Origin: Lysobacter sp. cf310
GTDB lineage: Bacteria > Pseudomonadota > Gammaproteobacteria > Xanthomonadales > Xanthomonadaceae
Direction of reading: 5' to 3'
DNA: 64,000 nucleotides
NCBI RefSeq assembly: GCF_900114355.1
Contig: NZ_FOSS01000001.1
Location: forward strand, 62,001-126,000
A program made the position numbers and the translations under genes. The first letter of the stretch is position 1, and the number at the start of each line of letters is the position of its first letter. Under the pieces are notes generated by a model. It searched no databases and was not told the DNA's origin. It saw nothing but the letters and a program-made list of their open reading frames with translations. This document shows, one piece after another, positions 33,330 to 44,609 of the stretch.

Positions 33330-36028
33330 CGGTGGTCTCCTTCCAGGCAGGCGAGCAGCGCGTCGCGCAGCGCCTGCTGTTGCGTTTCGTCGAGCGCGCG
33401 ATCGCGCCCGTCGGTGTCGGGGCGGGTGATCTGGAACATGTCCTCGGCGCGTTCGCCGAAGGTGGCGATGCGCGCGTCGTGCACGCGCAGCGCCTGGTTG
33501 CGCAAGGTCATGGCGACGTCGGCGAGCAGGCCCGGCCGGTCGGTGCAGACCAGGCTGAGCAGGGTGCGCTCGCCGGCGCCGCCGGCGCCGCCGGCGCTGT
33601 CGCTGCCGGCTTTGTCGACCGTGTTGAAGCCGATCTGCGGCACGATGCGGAAATGCTTGAGGTGGCGCGGCTGGGCGCGGCGCGCGGGCCGGACCCGGTC
33701 CAGCGGCGCGGCCAGGGTCGCGGCGAGGCGGCGCTCGACCTCCTCGGCCGAGGGCGGATGGCGCGGGTCGGTGGGCACGACTTCGAAGGTATCGAAGATG
33801 GTGCCCTGCGGGCCGTCGAGCACGCGCGCCTGCTGGATCGCCAGGCCGAGGCGGTCCAGCGTGGCCACGATCGCGGCGAACAGGCCGTCGCGATCGGGCG
33901 AATGCACGAACACTTCCAGCGCGCCGGCCAGGGCGCTGACCGGACGCGCACGCACGCGGGTGTCGCCGACCAGCACGCCGCGCAGCGAGGCGGCCTGCCA
34001 GGCGATCTGATCCGGGCGCCCGCGCTGAAAGCCGATGTCCGGCATGCGCGCGAACAGCGCCGCGATCTCGTCGTCGCCGCTGCCGAATGCCGCCAGCATG
34101 GCGTGCGCGGCGGCGCGGGTCTCGGCCGCGCGTTCGGCACCGGCCACCGGATGCTCCAGGCCGCGTCGCAGCGCCAGGCGGGTGGCGGTGTAGAGGTCGG
34201 CCATCAGCCGGTCCTTCCACGCGTTCCACAGCTTGGGCGAAGTACCGGCGATATCGGCGCAGGTCAGCAGATACAGATGATCCAGACGCTCGCGGTCGGC
34301 GACCTTGGTGGCGAAGCGGTGGATCACTTCCGGATCGGCGATGTCCTGCTTCTGCGCGGTCACCGACATCAGCAGGTGCTGACGCACCAGCCATTCGATC
34401 AGCGCGGTGTCGGCCTCGCTCAGGCCCATCACAGTGCCGAACGCGCGCGCGTCGTCGCCGCCGAGCTCGGAATGGTCGCCGCCGCGGCCCTTGGCGATGT
34501 CGTGGAACAGGCCGGCCAGCAGCAGCAGTTCGGGCTTGCGCAGGCGCGGCCAGACCTCGTGGGCGATGCTGAAACGCTCGTCGGCCACGCCGGAGGCGAA
34601 GCGGGCCAGATTCCGCAGCACCGCCAGGGTGTGCTGATCGACCGTATAGACGTGGAACAGGTCGAACTGCATGCGCCCGGAGACTTTCGAGAACGCCGGA
34701 ATCCAGCGCCCGAGCACGCCCAGGCGCGCCATGCGCTCCAGCGCGTGCACCGGATGCGGGCCGCGCAGGATCGCCAGGAAGCGCTCGCGCAGCGAGGGAT
34801 CGGCGGCCTCGAAACTGGGAATGCGCGACAGCGACTCGGCCAGCGCGCGCGCGGTGCGCGAATGCAGGCCGCGCACGCCGTCGTGTTCGGCCCAGGCCGC
34901 GAACAGGGCGAAGATGTCCTGCGCGTCGCGCGGCCACTGCGGCGAGCGCGCGGCGATGTAGTCGCGACGCAGCTCGAAGGCCTCGAACGCGCCGCGCATC
35001 GGCACCGGCGTGGGCTCGCCTTCGATCTGTTCCTCGTAGCGCTGCAGCAGGCGCTCGCCGATCCGCAGCACCAGCGCGGCGCTGCGGTAGAAGCCCTGCA
35101 TCATCTGTTCGACGGCGAGGTTGTCGGCGTTGTCGACGTGGCCCAGGCGCTCGGCCAGCAGCTTCTGGTAGTCGAAGCGCAGGCGCTCCTCGCGCTTGCG
35201 CGCGACCAGGTGCAGGCCGAAGCGCAGGCGCGACAGGGCGCGGCGTTCGCGCTCCAGCGTGACCAGCTCGTCGGCGCCGAGCTGGCCGATCGCGACCAGG
35301 GACTCCAGGTCGGCGGTGCCGATGATGCGCAGCGCCATCCAGTGCAGGGTCTGGACGTCGCGCAGGCCGCCCGGACCTTCCTTGAGATTGGGTTCGAGAT
35401 TGTCGGCGGTGTCGCCGTAGCGGGCGTGGCGCTGGCGCAGTTCCTCGCGCTTGGCCAGGAAGAACTCGCGCGCCGGCCACACGTACAGCGGCGCGATCGC
35501 GGCCTGCAGAGTGGCGCCGGCGTGATGGTCGGCGGCCAGCGGGCGCGCTTCCAGCATCGCGGTGAGCACGGTGATGTCGGCGGCGGCCTCGGTGCATTGC
35601 GCGGCCGAGCGCACCGCATGCCCGACCGGCAGGCCGCCGTCCCACAACAAGGTGAAGAAGCGGCCCAGGGCCTCGGCATGCTCGGCCTGGGCCTGCGGCT
35701 CGGCCAGCACCAGCAGGTCGATGTCGGATTGCGGGAACAGTTCGCCGCGGCCGTAGCCGCCGACCGCGAACAACGCCAGCGGCGCGTCGGCGGGCACGCT
35801 GTCGCGCCAGGCCGCGCGCACTTCGGCGTCGACGGTGTCGGCGCGCACGCGCAGCAGACGGTCGATGTCGATGCCGTCGGCGGGGGTGTCGGCGCCGGCG
35901 TCGAACCGCTGCGCCAGCGCCGCGTCGACCGCGCTCAGGGCGGTGCGGATCGACGCCGCCCGCTCGGCGCTGTGCGCCTTCGCGCCCGGCTCCGCCGGGC
36001 CAGAGCCGGCGGCGGCGCTACCGGTCAT
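33326..36028 (-). CDS. glnD: Bifunctional uridylyltransferase/uridylyl-removing enzyme GlnD
   Basis: Primary glutamine sensor that uridylylates and de-uridylylates PII proteins, 900 residues. The nucleotidyltransferase domain has [19 protein letters not shown] (Gly90 to Asp102/Asp104). The helical linker has [19 protein letters not shown]. The HD hydrolase has [20 protein letters not shown]. Two C-terminal ACT domains bind glutamine ([20 protein letters not shown] and [20 protein letters not shown]). Starts and stops overlap map and dapD by four bases each, so map-glnD-dapD is a coupled operon. Confidence 0.96.
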
Positions 36029-36801
36029 AGGTCGTTGTCGTCGCCGGGCAGCCGGGTCAGGATCTCGACGCCGTCCTCGGTCACCGCGACCGTGTGCTCC
36101 CATTGCGCCGAGAGCTTGCGGTCCTTGGTTACCACGGTCCAGCCGTCGGGCAGCAGCTTGGTGTGGCGCGCGCCCTCGTTGATCATCGGCTCGATGGTGA
36201 AGGTCATGCCCGGCTTCAGCACCAGGCCTTCGCCGGCGCGGCCGTAATGCAGCACCTGCGGGTCTTCGTGGTAGATGCGACCGATGCCGTGGCCGCAGTA
36301 CTCGCGCACCACGCTGAAGCGTTCGGATTCGGCGTACTGCTGGATCGCCGCGCCGATGTCGCCCAGGGTCGAGCCCGGCTTGACCGTGCGGATGCCGCGG
36401 AACATCGCTTCGCGGGTCACGTCGACCAGGCGCTTGGCCATGACCGAGGGCGCGCCGACGATGTACATGCGGCTGGTATCGCCGTGCCAGCCGTCCTTGA
36501 TGACGGTGACATCGATATTGACGATGTCGCCTTCCTTCAGGATCTTGGACTCGCTGGGGATACCGTGGCAGATGACGTTGTTGACCGAGGTGCAGACCGT
36601 CTTGGGGAAACCCTTGTAGCCGACGTTGGCCGGAATCGCCTGCTGCACGTTCACGATGTGGTCGTGGCAGAGCTTGTCCAGGGCCTCGGTGCTGACGCCG
36701 GGCTTCACGTGCGGGGCGATGATCTGCAGCACTTCGGCGGCCAGGCGGCCGGCGACGCGCATCTTCTCGATCTCGTCCGGAGTTTTGATGGTGATGGGCA
36801 T
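36025..36801 (-). CDS. map: Type I methionine aminopeptidase
   Basis: Removes the initiator methionine from nascent proteins, 258 residues. All five metal ligands fall at the E. coli positions: Asp97 and Asp108 (NIDVTVIKDGWHGDTSRMY), His171 (EYCGHGIGR), Glu204 (TFTIEPMINEG) and Glu235 (SAQWEHTVAV). MPITIKTPDEIEKMRVAGRL is the usual start. It is the first gene of the minus-strand run and is divergent from the metallo-beta-lactamase-fold gene; rpsB lies nearby on the other strand, as in many proteobacteria. Confidence 0.97.
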   Translation of the reverse strand: MPITIKTPDEIEKMRVAGRLAAEVLQIIAPHVKPGVSTEALDKLCHDHIVNVQQAIPANVGYKGFPKTVCTSVNNVICHGIPSESKILKEGDIVNIDVTVIKDGWHGDTSRMYIVGAPSVMAKRLVDVTREAMFRGIRTVKPGSTLGDIGAAIQQYAESERFSVVREYCGHGIGRIYHEDPQVLHYGRAGEGLVLKPGMTFTIEPMINEGARHTKLLPDGWTVVTKDRKLSAQWEHTVAVTEDGVEILTRLPGDDNDL

Positions 36802-36898
36802 GCGGGCATTATCGCCTATTCACGCCTCGCGATCATGGCGGCGCGCGGTCCACAGCGTGCCGCCGCCGTCCTCACCCGTCCCCATTGGAGCCATCCGC

Positions 36899-37780
36899 AT
36901 GCCGCTGCGCCGCGTTTCCGTCGTCTCTCTGGTCCTGGCCCTGGCGCTGAACGGGCCGGCCGCGGCCGCCGAGCCGACCCCGGCCTGGGTCGAACTCGCC
37001 CCCGGCCTGTCGGCCTGGAGCGGCCCGGCCACCACCGTGCTGCTGGCCGAAACCGAGCACGGCGCGCTGCTGGTCGACAGCGAAACCGCCAAGGCCGCGC
37101 CGGCGCTGGGCCAGGCCCTGGCCGGCCGCAAACCGCTGCGCTACGTGGTCAACACCCATTGGCACGGCGACCACGCCGGCGGCAACGAGGCCCTGGCCGC
37201 GACCGGCGCGACCCTGATCGCGCACGAGAACGCGCGCCGGCGCATGGCCGAGCCGACCTTCCTCAAGCACCACAACCGGGTCATCCCGCCCCTGCCCGCC
37301 GCCGCCCTGCCCGGCGTGACCCTGGCCGGCGACGGCCGCATCCGCCTGGACGGGCTGGAGGCGCGGCTGATCCACGTCCCCGCCGCGCACACCGACGGCG
37401 ATCTGCTGGTGCATTTCCCGGCCGCCAACGTGCTGCACATGGGCGACTGCTACTTCAACGGCTTCTACCCGATCATCGACACCGGGGTCGGCGGCACCGT
37501 CGACGGCCTGATCGCGGCCCTGGACCGCGGCCTGGCGCTGTCCGACCCGCGCACCCGGATCGTCGCCGGGCATGGCCCGATCGGCATCCGCGCCGATCTC
37601 AAGGCCGCGCGAGACATGCTCGCCGAGGTGCGCGAGCGCGTCGCCAAGCTCAAGCGCGCCGGCCGGACCCGCGAACAGGTGCTGGCGGCCGCGCCCACCG
37701 CCGATCTGGACCCGGTCTGGGGCCAGAACTGGGTCAAGCCGGCCCAGTTCGTCGGCTCGGTCTACGACAGCCTGCCCTGA
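36899..37780 (+). CDS. Exported metallo-beta-lactamase-fold hydrolase
   Basis: 293 residues with a signal peptide ([20 protein letters not shown], cleavage near AAAAE). The zinc motif HxHxDH is [10 protein letters not shown] at His87, His89, Asp91 and His92; later ligands are in [20 protein letters not shown] and VAGHGPIG. The pattern fits periplasmic hydrolases of the MBL superfamily related to the B3/SoxH-like group. Activity against beta-lactams is not implied: the family also holds lactonases and thioesterases. The start at 36899 follows TTGGAG. It is monocistronic, ahead of the rpsB promoter. Confidence 0.85.
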   Translation: MPLRRVSVVSLVLALALNGPAAAAEPTPAWVELAPGLSAWSGPATTVLLAETEHGALLVDSETAKAAPALGQALAGRKPLRYVVNTHWHGDHAGGNEALAATGATLIAHENARRRMAEPTFLKHHNRVIPPLPAAALPGVTLAGDGRIRLDGLEARLIHVPAAHTDGDLLVHFPAANVLHMGDCYFNGFYPIIDTGVGGTVDGLIAALDRGLALSDPRTRIVAGHGPIGIRADLKAARDMLAEVRERVAKLKRAGRTREQVLAAAPTADLDPVWGQNWVKPAQFVGSVYDSLP

Positions 37781-37795
37781 GCCGGCCCCGGCCGG

Positions 37796-37824
37796 TTGCC
37801 GCAAGGCCCTGATCCGGCTACACT
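37796..37824 (+). promoter_or_regulatory. Candidate sigma-70 promoter of rpsB-tsf
   Basis: TTGCCG at 37796-37801 and TACACT at 37819-37824 are separated by exactly 17 bases. The position begins just after the upstream gene ends and leaves a 5' leader of about 230 bases before rpsB. Confidence 0.6.
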
Positions 37825-38060
37825 TCCGCAGCTATGTGGAGCCCCCAGGGCTTCCGCGCCGCCCACGCCGGGCGTCACCGGCGAATACACACCCGCTGCC
37901 ACAGCCCGTGCCGGGGTGCCTCGTACAGCTAGACGTACGCGGTTCGGACACGGAAGCAGCGGGGAGGCCCAACCCCGGAACCACGCACCGCCGGCCCCGC
38001 CTGCGGCGCACCGCCCTCATTCCCGCGGCGGTCGGTTCCACTGCCTATCGGAGTCATGCA
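37825..38060 (+). promoter_or_regulatory. Long structured 5' leader of rpsB, possible S2 autoregulatory RNA
   Basis: No gene is visible in this stretch between the promoter and rpsB. It has many GC-rich blocks able to pair. In E. coli, S2 represses rpsB-tsf through the rpsB leader, so an equivalent here is expected. I could not align the specific fold by eye, so the regulatory call is inference from length and position. Confidence 0.3.
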
Positions 38061-38903
<843 letters not shown>

Positions 38904-38913
38904 GCGCTTTGTC

Positions 38914-38943
38914 ACGCAGCCGCGCGAGACTGCGCGGCTGCGT
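38914..38943 (+). other. Hairpin between rpsB and tsf
   Basis: ACGCAGCCGCGC and GCGCGGCTGCGT form a 12-base stem with the loop GAGACT. It is followed by CTCTC, not a T-run, so it is more likely a partial attenuator or mRNA-processing site that sets the rpsB:tsf ratio than a full terminator. Confidence 0.55.
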
Positions 38944-39034
38944 CTCTCACGCATCCGACCCAGTAGGAGCGGCGCCCGCGGCGATCGCCGTCGCGCCTTC
39001 CTATTCGGCTACACGAATCACCTGAGGTAACCCC

Positions 39035-39916
39035 ATGGCAGAAATCACCGCTTCCCTGGTCAAGGAACTCCGCGAGCGCACCGGCGCCGGCATGATGGAG
39101 TGCAAGAAGGCCCTGACCGAAAACAACGGCGACATCGACGCCGCCGCCGAGTGGCTGCGCAAGTCGGGTCTGGCCAAGGCCGACAAGAAGGCCGGCCGCA
39201 TCGCCGCCGAAGGCCGCATCGCGGTCGCCCAGGACGGCGGCAAGGCCGTGCTGGTCGAGATCAACTCCGAGACCGACTTCGTCGCCAAGGACGCCAACTT
39301 CCTCGGCTTCACCGAGACCGTGGCCCAGGTCGCGCTGAGCTCCGGCGCCGCCGACGCGGAAGCGCTGAAGGCCGCCAAGGTCGCCTCGGGCGAGACCATC
39401 GAGGAAACCCGCGCCGCCGTCATCGCCAAGGTCGGCGAGAACGTGCAGGTGCGTCGCCTGGTCCGCATCGACAGCCCGAACAACGTCGCCGCCTATGTGC
39501 ACGGCGGCCGTATCGGCGTGCTGATCGAGGTCAAGGGCGGCGACATGGACCTGGCGCGCGGTCTGGCCATGCATGTCGCCGCGATGAACCCGCCCCACAT
39601 CAAGGCCAGCGACGTCCCGGCCGAGTTCGTGGCGAAGGAAAAGGAAATCGAACTGGCCAAGATGACCGACAAGGACAAGGCCAAGCCGGCCGACATCCTG
39701 GAGAAGATCATCGGCGGCAAGATCGCCAAGATCGTCAACGAAGTCACCCTGTACGGTCAGCCCTACGTGCTGGACACCAACCAGACCGTCGAGCAGGTCC
39801 TGAAGGCCGCCGGCGCCGAGGTCGTGACCTCGCAGCGTCTGGCCGTGGGCGAAGGCATCGAGAAGCAGACCGACGACTTCGCCGCCGAAGTCATGAAGCA
39901 GGCCGGCCTGGCGTAA
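39035..39916 (+). CDS. tsf: Elongation factor Ts
   Basis: Nucleotide-exchange factor that recharges EF-Tu with GTP, 293 residues. The N-terminal UBA-like module reads [20 protein letters not shown] then [20 protein letters not shown]. The EF-Tu-contacting motif [19 protein letters not shown] contains the conserved TDFV. Two core subdomains and a C-terminal module ([20 protein letters not shown]) complete it. The start at 39035 follows TGAGGTAA. A strong terminator lies 40 bases after the stop, so the rpsB-tsf unit ends here and does not continue into pyrH. Confidence 0.97.
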   Translation: MAEITASLVKELRERTGAGMMECKKALTENNGDIDAAAEWLRKSGLAKADKKAGRIAAEGRIAVAQDGGKAVLVEINSETDFVAKDANFLGFTETVAQVALSSGAADAEALKAAKVASGETIEETRAAVIAKVGENVQVRRLVRIDSPNNVAAYVHGGRIGVLIEVKGGDMDLARGLAMHVAAMNPPHIKASDVPAEFVAKEKEIELAKMTDKDKAKPADILEKIIGGKIAKIVNEVTLYGQPYVLDTNQTVEQVLKAAGAEVVTSQRLAVGEGIEKQTDDFAAEVMKQAGLA

Positions 39917-39955
39917 GCCGCCGCTGTTTCGGTCGCGCGCTAAGGCGACAGCAAG

Positions 39956-39982
39956 AAGGCCGCGGATTCCGCGGCCTTTTTG
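39956..39982 (+). terminator. Intrinsic terminator of rpsB-tsf
   Basis: AAGGCCGCGGA and TCCGCGGCCTT form an 11-base stem with a three-base loop, followed by TTTTTG. It lies 40 bases after the tsf stop. Confidence 0.9.
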
Positions 39983-40133
39983 TTTGTCCGCGCCGAGGTG
40001 AAGGCGACGCCGCGGCAGGGACCACGCGCCAGCCGGCGGCGCCTCGATGGCAACGCCCGAGCCGAGGCCGGCGTGCCCGTCGCGATGGCGCGGTCGCGGC
40101 CTGCGCCGCTCCTGCCCCAAGACCGCAACGTTC

Positions 40134-40164
40134 AAAAAAAAGCCGCGATCGCTCGCGGCCTTTT
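40134..40164 (-). terminator. Intrinsic terminator downstream of the AIM24 gene
   Basis: On the minus strand GGCCGCGA and TCGCGGC(T) form a hairpin followed by eight U residues (the plus strand shows an A-run at 40134-40141). It lies about 20 bases after the stop of the AIM24-family gene. Confidence 0.85.
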
Positions 40165-40184
40165 CGTCGGCGAGCGACGCGCGC

Positions 40185-40877
40185 TCAGCCCTGCTGCTGG
40201 AAATACACTTCTTCGTAGGGCTGCACCACCACCCAGCCGTTGCCGGAGAACTTGAGCTGGATGCTCTCGCCCGAACCGCGGCCGAGCAGCGTGCCCAGCG
40301 AGATGTCGGTGACGATGTCGGGGCTGAGATTGCCCGACCAGGCCACGGTCGCATTGGGATCGGTGAACACCGGCTGGTCCGGGGTCACCGCCAGGGTCAG
40401 CGGCTCGTAGTGCGAGGTGATCGCGACCACGCCGCTGCCGGACAGCTTCATGTTGAACAGGCCGCCGGACATCATGCCCGAGACCTTGCGCATCATCTTG
40501 ATCTCCGAGGCGATGCCGTCCTCGTAGGCGAGGATGTCGTTGCCGTTGACGAAGATCGACTCGCCGGCCAGGCGCAGCAGGGTGATCTTCTTGCCGGCGT
40601 CGGCGATATAGACCCGGCCCTGCCCTTCCATCTTCATCATCTGGGTGCCTTCGCCGCTGATCGCCTTCTTCAGCAGGTTGGTCAGGCCCTGTTCGAGCAT
40701 GCCCTGGCGAATGAACTTCACGCCGCCGCGGTAGGCCACCATCGAGCCGGACTTGGCCCAGATGCGGCCGTTGAGTTTGACCTCGAGCAGATGCGAGCTC
40801 TCGAGTTCGAAGGTCTCCGGGCTGAGATCCTTCTGGCTGCTGGTTTCGACGAAATCCTTGAGGTTCTTGATGCTCAT
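40185..40877 (-). CDS. AIM24 family protein
   Basis: 230-residue cytoplasmic protein of the AIM24 (TIGR00266-like) family, made of two tryptophan-RNA-binding-attenuator-like beta domains. Typical segments are LLEVKLNGRIWAKSGSMVAY, GVKFIRQGMLEQGLTNLLKK, GQGRVYIADAGKKITLLRLA and IFVNGNDILAYEDGI. Its biochemical role is not established in bacteria. The ATG at 40877 begins MSIKNLKDF; the frame is open further upstream but across the terminator of the neighbouring gene. It is monocistronic, with terminators on both sides. Confidence 0.88.
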   Translation of the reverse strand: MSIKNLKDFVETSSQKDLSPETFELESSHLLEVKLNGRIWAKSGSMVAYRGGVKFIRQGMLEQGLTNLLKKAISGEGTQMMKMEGQGRVYIADAGKKITLLRLAGESIFVNGNDILAYEDGIASEIKMMRKVSGMMSGGLFNMKLSGSGVVAITSHYEPLTLAVTPDQPVFTDPNATVAWSGNLSPDIVTDISLGTLLGRGSGESIQLKFSGNGWVVVQPYEEVYFQQQG

Positions 40878-40937
40878 ATGCGGTCCTGCGCCAATGGAAG
40901 CGGCAGCATAAGCGACCGCGCGCGCGTCGCGCATGAC

Positions 40938-40963
40938 AAAAAAAGGCCGCCTGTGGGGCGGCC
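40938..40963 (-). terminator. Intrinsic terminator of the autotransporter gene
   Basis: On the minus strand GGCCGCC, a short loop and GGCGGCC are followed by seven U residues (plus-strand A-run 40938-40944). It lies about 115 bases after the autotransporter stop codon. Confidence 0.85.
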
Positions 40964-41077
40964 CGAGGTGTTGGGAGAGATCCCGATCTTGGCCACGCGC
41001 GGCCTCCCTGCCGCCCGGCGGTCCGTCGCCGCGGCGCGGCGGCCGCAGCCGCCGCGCTCGCTGCCGTCGTGCGACGG

Positions 41078-44000
41078 TCAGAACTGCAGGGAATAGCGCG
41101 CGTTCACCGCGTGATCGCGCGCTTCGTCGGCCCACTGGCCGCTGTAGCTGAGCTCGAGCAGGCCGTTGGCGCCCAGGCGCGCGGCCAGGCCGGCTTCGAA
41201 CACCGTCGCGTCCTCGGCCAAGGGCGCGCCGTGGACGTCGAAGGCCGCGCCGTTGCGCCAGGCCACCGTGGCCGACGGGGTTTCGGCGCCGCCGGCATGG
41301 CGCCGACCGATGCCGCCGCGCAGGTTCAACCAGCTGCTGTCCTGTTGCGCGCCCTTGAGGCCGACGTTGAAGCGCAGGCCGAGGGTGGACAGGTCCAGGC
41401 GCTGGTCGGCGCTGGCGCCGCCGAGCGCGGCGACGCCGCCGCTTTCCTGGAAGCCGTCGCTGCCCACGCGCACGTGCGCGTACTGCGCATAGGGTTCCCA
41501 TTCCCAGGCGCCGGTGGCGATGCGGTAGGCACCTTCGACGAAGACCTGACGGGTATCGCCGTCGTAGTCGGCGCGGGTGCGGTCGACCAGGCCCGGGAAG
41601 CTCACGTTGCGTTCGATCTCGATGTCGTGGCGCGCGTAGCTGGCGCCGGCGCGCAGGCCGAAACCGCCCCAGTGCTGGCCCAGGTACAGGCCCAGGTGAC
41701 GCGAGCGCACCTCGGCGCGCGAACTGCGCGCGTCGAGCTTGGCGTCGCTGCGGCCGATGCCGCCGAGCACGCCCAGACGCCAGCCGTTGCCGAAGCGATA
41801 GTCGTAGCCGAGCAGGCTGGCATCGCCGTTGTAGCCCACTTCGCCGGCGTTGCCGTCGGCGTGCAGGGTGCCGCCGTTCTTCAGCAGTTGGATCCAGGCT
41901 GCGGATTCGGACTCGCCCTCGGCCGCCGCATCGAACGCGCCGCTGCCGGCCTGAGCGCGCGCCAGGGCGGCCTCGCGCACGTGCCGGCTGCTATCGACCA
42001 ACACCGAACGCGTGCTCGCATGCAATTCGCCGCTGAGGTCGTCCAAGGCGTCCAAGGCCTGCGCCGGGAACAGCTGGGTCAACGGCTGCGGCAGCCCCTG
42101 GTTCATCGCCAGCGCATCGACCGCGCGCGCGGCCGAACGCTGGTTGTAGCTGTTGGCGGCGCTGGCGATGCTGGCGCCGCGCACCACGTCCACGGTGACC
42201 CGGTCGGCGCCGTAAGCCAGATCGAACTTCAGGAACGGCGAGAACGCGCTGTGGTCGATGGCGGCGAAGCGCCCGTCCACGCCGGAGCTCGCCGACAGGA
42301 TGTTGTAGCGCTGGCCGAGCAGATAGGTGCCCGGGCCCTGAAACACGCGCACGGTGCCGCCCAACAGGGTCGCGCGGCCGTTGATCTGCAGCAGGTCCGA
42401 TGCCGACGGCGCCGCCAGCTCGACCTGATAGGTGGAGCCCGCGGCCTGGGTGTAGTCGCCGTCGATGGTCAGGGTGCCGATCGAATTGCCCGGCGCGATC
42501 GTGCCTTCGACCCGGGTCGTCCCCAGGCGGCCGGTGCCGCCGAGCATGCCGCCCACGCCGATCACGGTGCTGCCGCCCTGCTGGGTGCCGTTGAACGCGA
42601 CCTTGCCGCCGTTGACCTTGAACTCGACGTTGTCGAGCACGCCGCTGCTGGCGACCAAACCCCAACCGCCGTTCACGCTGAAGGCCAGATCGTGCAGCCC
42701 GCCTTCGATGCGGGCGACGCCGGAGGCGACGTTCAAGGCGCTGCGGTGCAGATCGCCGGTGAGCAGCAGATCGCCGCCGGCCACGTCGACCGCGCCGGAC
42801 AGCTTGTTGCCGCCGGCCAGTTCCAGGCGGCCTTGCGCCACGGTCGCGCCGGCGAAGCTGTTGTCGCCGCTCAGGCGCAGCCAGCCGGCGCCGGACTTGG
42901 TCAGGCGGCCAGGGCCGGAGATGTCGTTGCTCCAATCGTCCCAGGCATCGCCTTCCCAGACTTTGGCGCCGCCCGCACGCTGGTTCATGACCACGTCGGT
43001 GTCGACGCGCAGTTGCCCCGGGCCGTCGATCGCCTTGCGCAGATCGATCAGGCCCCAACCGTAGAACTCGTCCACGCCGACGTCGCCCAGATCGGTGGCG
43101 GTGGTCAGCAGCACGTCGCGGATCTGCGGATTGTCCAGATACGGATACCGCTCCATCAGCAGGGCCAGCGCGCCGGTCACGTGCGGCGAGGCCATCGAGG
43201 TGCCGGTCTTGTAGCCGTACCAGTAGTCCGGACGGGTCGCGTCGATTTCCAGGTTGTAGGAACCGTCGGGATTCTGCTCGACGCGGCCGTCGATCTCACC
43301 TTCGATCACCGTCGACAGGATGTCGGTACCGGGCGCGGCCACGCACCAGTCCTTGCTCAGGCCGCAGATGCTGGAGCTGCCGTCGAGACTGAGGTTCTCG
43401 CCGACGTTGACCACGCTGAGCCAGTACTGTTCGATCTCCGGCGCGAAGCGCGGCAAGGTGGCGTAGGCGCCGGCGATGTTGCCGTAGTCGTTGCCGGCGG
43501 CCCAGACGTTGATCATGCCGGTGCGCAGTGCGGCGTCGGCGAACAGGCGGTAGTAATCGTGGTAGGTGTCGTACTCGAGATCCATGTCCTCGGGCGTGGT
43601 CGGCTCGGTGCCGTTGCCCCAGCTGTGATTGATCGCGCGCACGCCCTGCGCGGCCATCTGGTCGAACATGCTGTTGAGCGCGTCCTCGCCCGGGCCCTGG
43701 GTCAGGACCCGGCTCGGGTAGCCGTCGCCGTCGGCGTAGAACTCGTTGATGCGGTTGAAGAACAGCTTGGACGTGGTCAGGTTGGCGCCGGTGGCGACGC
43801 CGTGCGAGCCGTTGCCGTCGCGGTTGGCGACCATGGTGCCGGCGACGTGGGTGCCGTGGCTGTTGTACTCGATGAGCAGGCGCGTGCCTTCGCCGTCGAA
43901 GGACAGGTCCGGCGGCACGGTGTCGTTGATGTAATAGGCCTCGATCTGGGCGATCTCGCCGTCGGACAGGAAGCAGGCGTTGGGGCCGTTGATGGCGCTG

Positions 44001-44359
44001 CTGGCGACGCAACCGGGGTCGCTGATGCGGATGGCGCGATGGTCGCGGCCGCCGAACTCGGAATGCGCGAGCGCCGCGCCGCTGTCGAACACGCCCAGAC
44101 GCACGCCGCGCCCGGTCAGGCCGCGCGCATACGCGTACTCGGCGCCGATCGCGCCCAGGCCCCAGTCGGCCTTGAACTCGTCGCTGCGCCAGCTGTCGGC
44201 ATCGCCGATCACGCCGCCTTCCTGGTACGCGTCCTGCGCGAACGCGGGCGCGGCCGCGCCCAGCAACAGGCCGCACAGGATCGCGGCCGACAACGCCGAA
44301 CGGGCGTGGCTGCGACGATGACGACGGGGTGTGGCTGTTGCGCTTGCACTGCTTTGCAT
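41078..44359 (-). CDS. Subtilisin-family (S8) serine protease autotransporter
   Basis: Type Va-secreted protease of 1093 residues. The ATG at 44359 follows AGGAG and an extended signal peptide cleaved near AFAQ (residue 42). The catalytic triad is Asp92 (LGVFDSGAALAHS), His168 (YNSHGTHVAGTM) and Ser388 (GTSMASPHVTGAL), with the oxyanion region NVWAAGNDYG. A passenger helix with PATR-type repeats (LRLSGDNSFAGATVAQGRLE, GGMLGGTGRLGTTRVEGTIA) leads to a C-terminal beta-barrel ending NARYSLQF, with Phe as last residue. It probably acts as a surface or released protease. The gene is monocistronic, with its own terminator. Confidence 0.94.
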   Translation of the reverse strand: MQSSASATATPRRHRRSHARSALSAAILCGLLLGAAAPAFAQDAYQEGGVIGDADSWRSDEFKADWGLGAIGAEYAYARGLTGRGVRLGVFDSGAALAHSEFGGRDHRAIRISDPGCVASSAINGPNACFLSDGEIAQIEAYYINDTVPPDLSFDGEGTRLLIEYNSHGTHVAGTMVANRDGNGSHGVATGANLTTSKLFFNRINEFYADGDGYPSRVLTQGPGEDALNSMFDQMAAQGVRAINHSWGNGTEPTTPEDMDLEYDTYHDYYRLFADAALRTGMINVWAAGNDYGNIAGAYATLPRFAPEIEQYWLSVVNVGENLSLDGSSSICGLSKDWCVAAPGTDILSTVIEGEIDGRVEQNPDGSYNLEIDATRPDYWYGYKTGTSMASPHVTGALALLMERYPYLDNPQIRDVLLTTATDLGDVGVDEFYGWGLIDLRKAIDGPGQLRVDTDVVMNQRAGGAKVWEGDAWDDWSNDISGPGRLTKSGAGWLRLSGDNSFAGATVAQGRLELAGGNKLSGAVDVAGGDLLLTGDLHRSALNVASGVARIEGGLHDLAFSVNGGWGLVASSGVLDNVEFKVNGGKVAFNGTQQGGSTVIGVGGMLGGTGRLGTTRVEGTIAPGNSIGTLTIDGDYTQAAGSTYQVELAAPSASDLLQINGRATLLGGTVRVFQGPGTYLLGQRYNILSASSGVDGRFAAIDHSAFSPFLKFDLAYGADRVTVDVVRGASIASAANSYNQRSAARAVDALAMNQGLPQPLTQLFPAQALDALDDLSGELHASTRSVLVDSSRHVREAALARAQAGSGAFDAAAEGESESAAWIQLLKNGGTLHADGNAGEVGYNGDASLLGYDYRFGNGWRLGVLGGIGRSDAKLDARSSRAEVRSRHLGLYLGQHWGGFGLRAGASYARHDIEIERNVSFPGLVDRTRADYDGDTRQVFVEGAYRIATGAWEWEPYAQYAHVRVGSDGFQESGGVAALGGASADQRLDLSTLGLRFNVGLKGAQQDSSWLNLRGGIGRRHAGGAETPSATVAWRNGAAFDVHGAPLAEDATVFEAGLAARLGANGLLELSYSGQWADEARDHAVNARYSLQF

Positions 44360-44609
44360 GCTGCCGGTGCTCCTGTGGCGGCGCGATCGAATCGCGTGGG
44401 GATGGGGAGGGGTGCGCTGCGACGCGAGCCGCTCCCCTGATCGCCGGTGGATGCGGACCGTCGCCAACGCGACCCCTGACAGGAAATAACGCAAGCGCGC
44501 GCAGGCCCCCTACCCGCGCGCATCGCCGGCCCCGTGCCGTCTTACTTGTACTCAACGCAAAATGCGCGAAAAAGATGCCAACGCGTGCAGACGTTAGGCC
44601 TGCGAGACC

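Noticed and set aside
33332-36247. 971-codon plus-strand frame opposite glnD
   Set aside because: Codon-bias shadow; glnD has all expected domains on the minus strand and overlaps its operon neighbours.
36899-37780. Antibiotic-resistance metallo-beta-lactamase
   Set aside because: The HxHxDH motif only shows the superfamily; residues and context do not single out a true beta-lactamase.
38914-38943. Terminator between rpsB and tsf
   Set aside because: A strong stem but no T-run; rpsB and tsf are normally cotranscribed, so it is listed as a hairpin.
41069-44440. 1123-codon plus-strand open frame opposite the autotransporter
   Set aside because: Antisense shadow of a gene with full catalytic triad and barrel; composition is Ala/Val/Gly/Gln with no recognisable fold.
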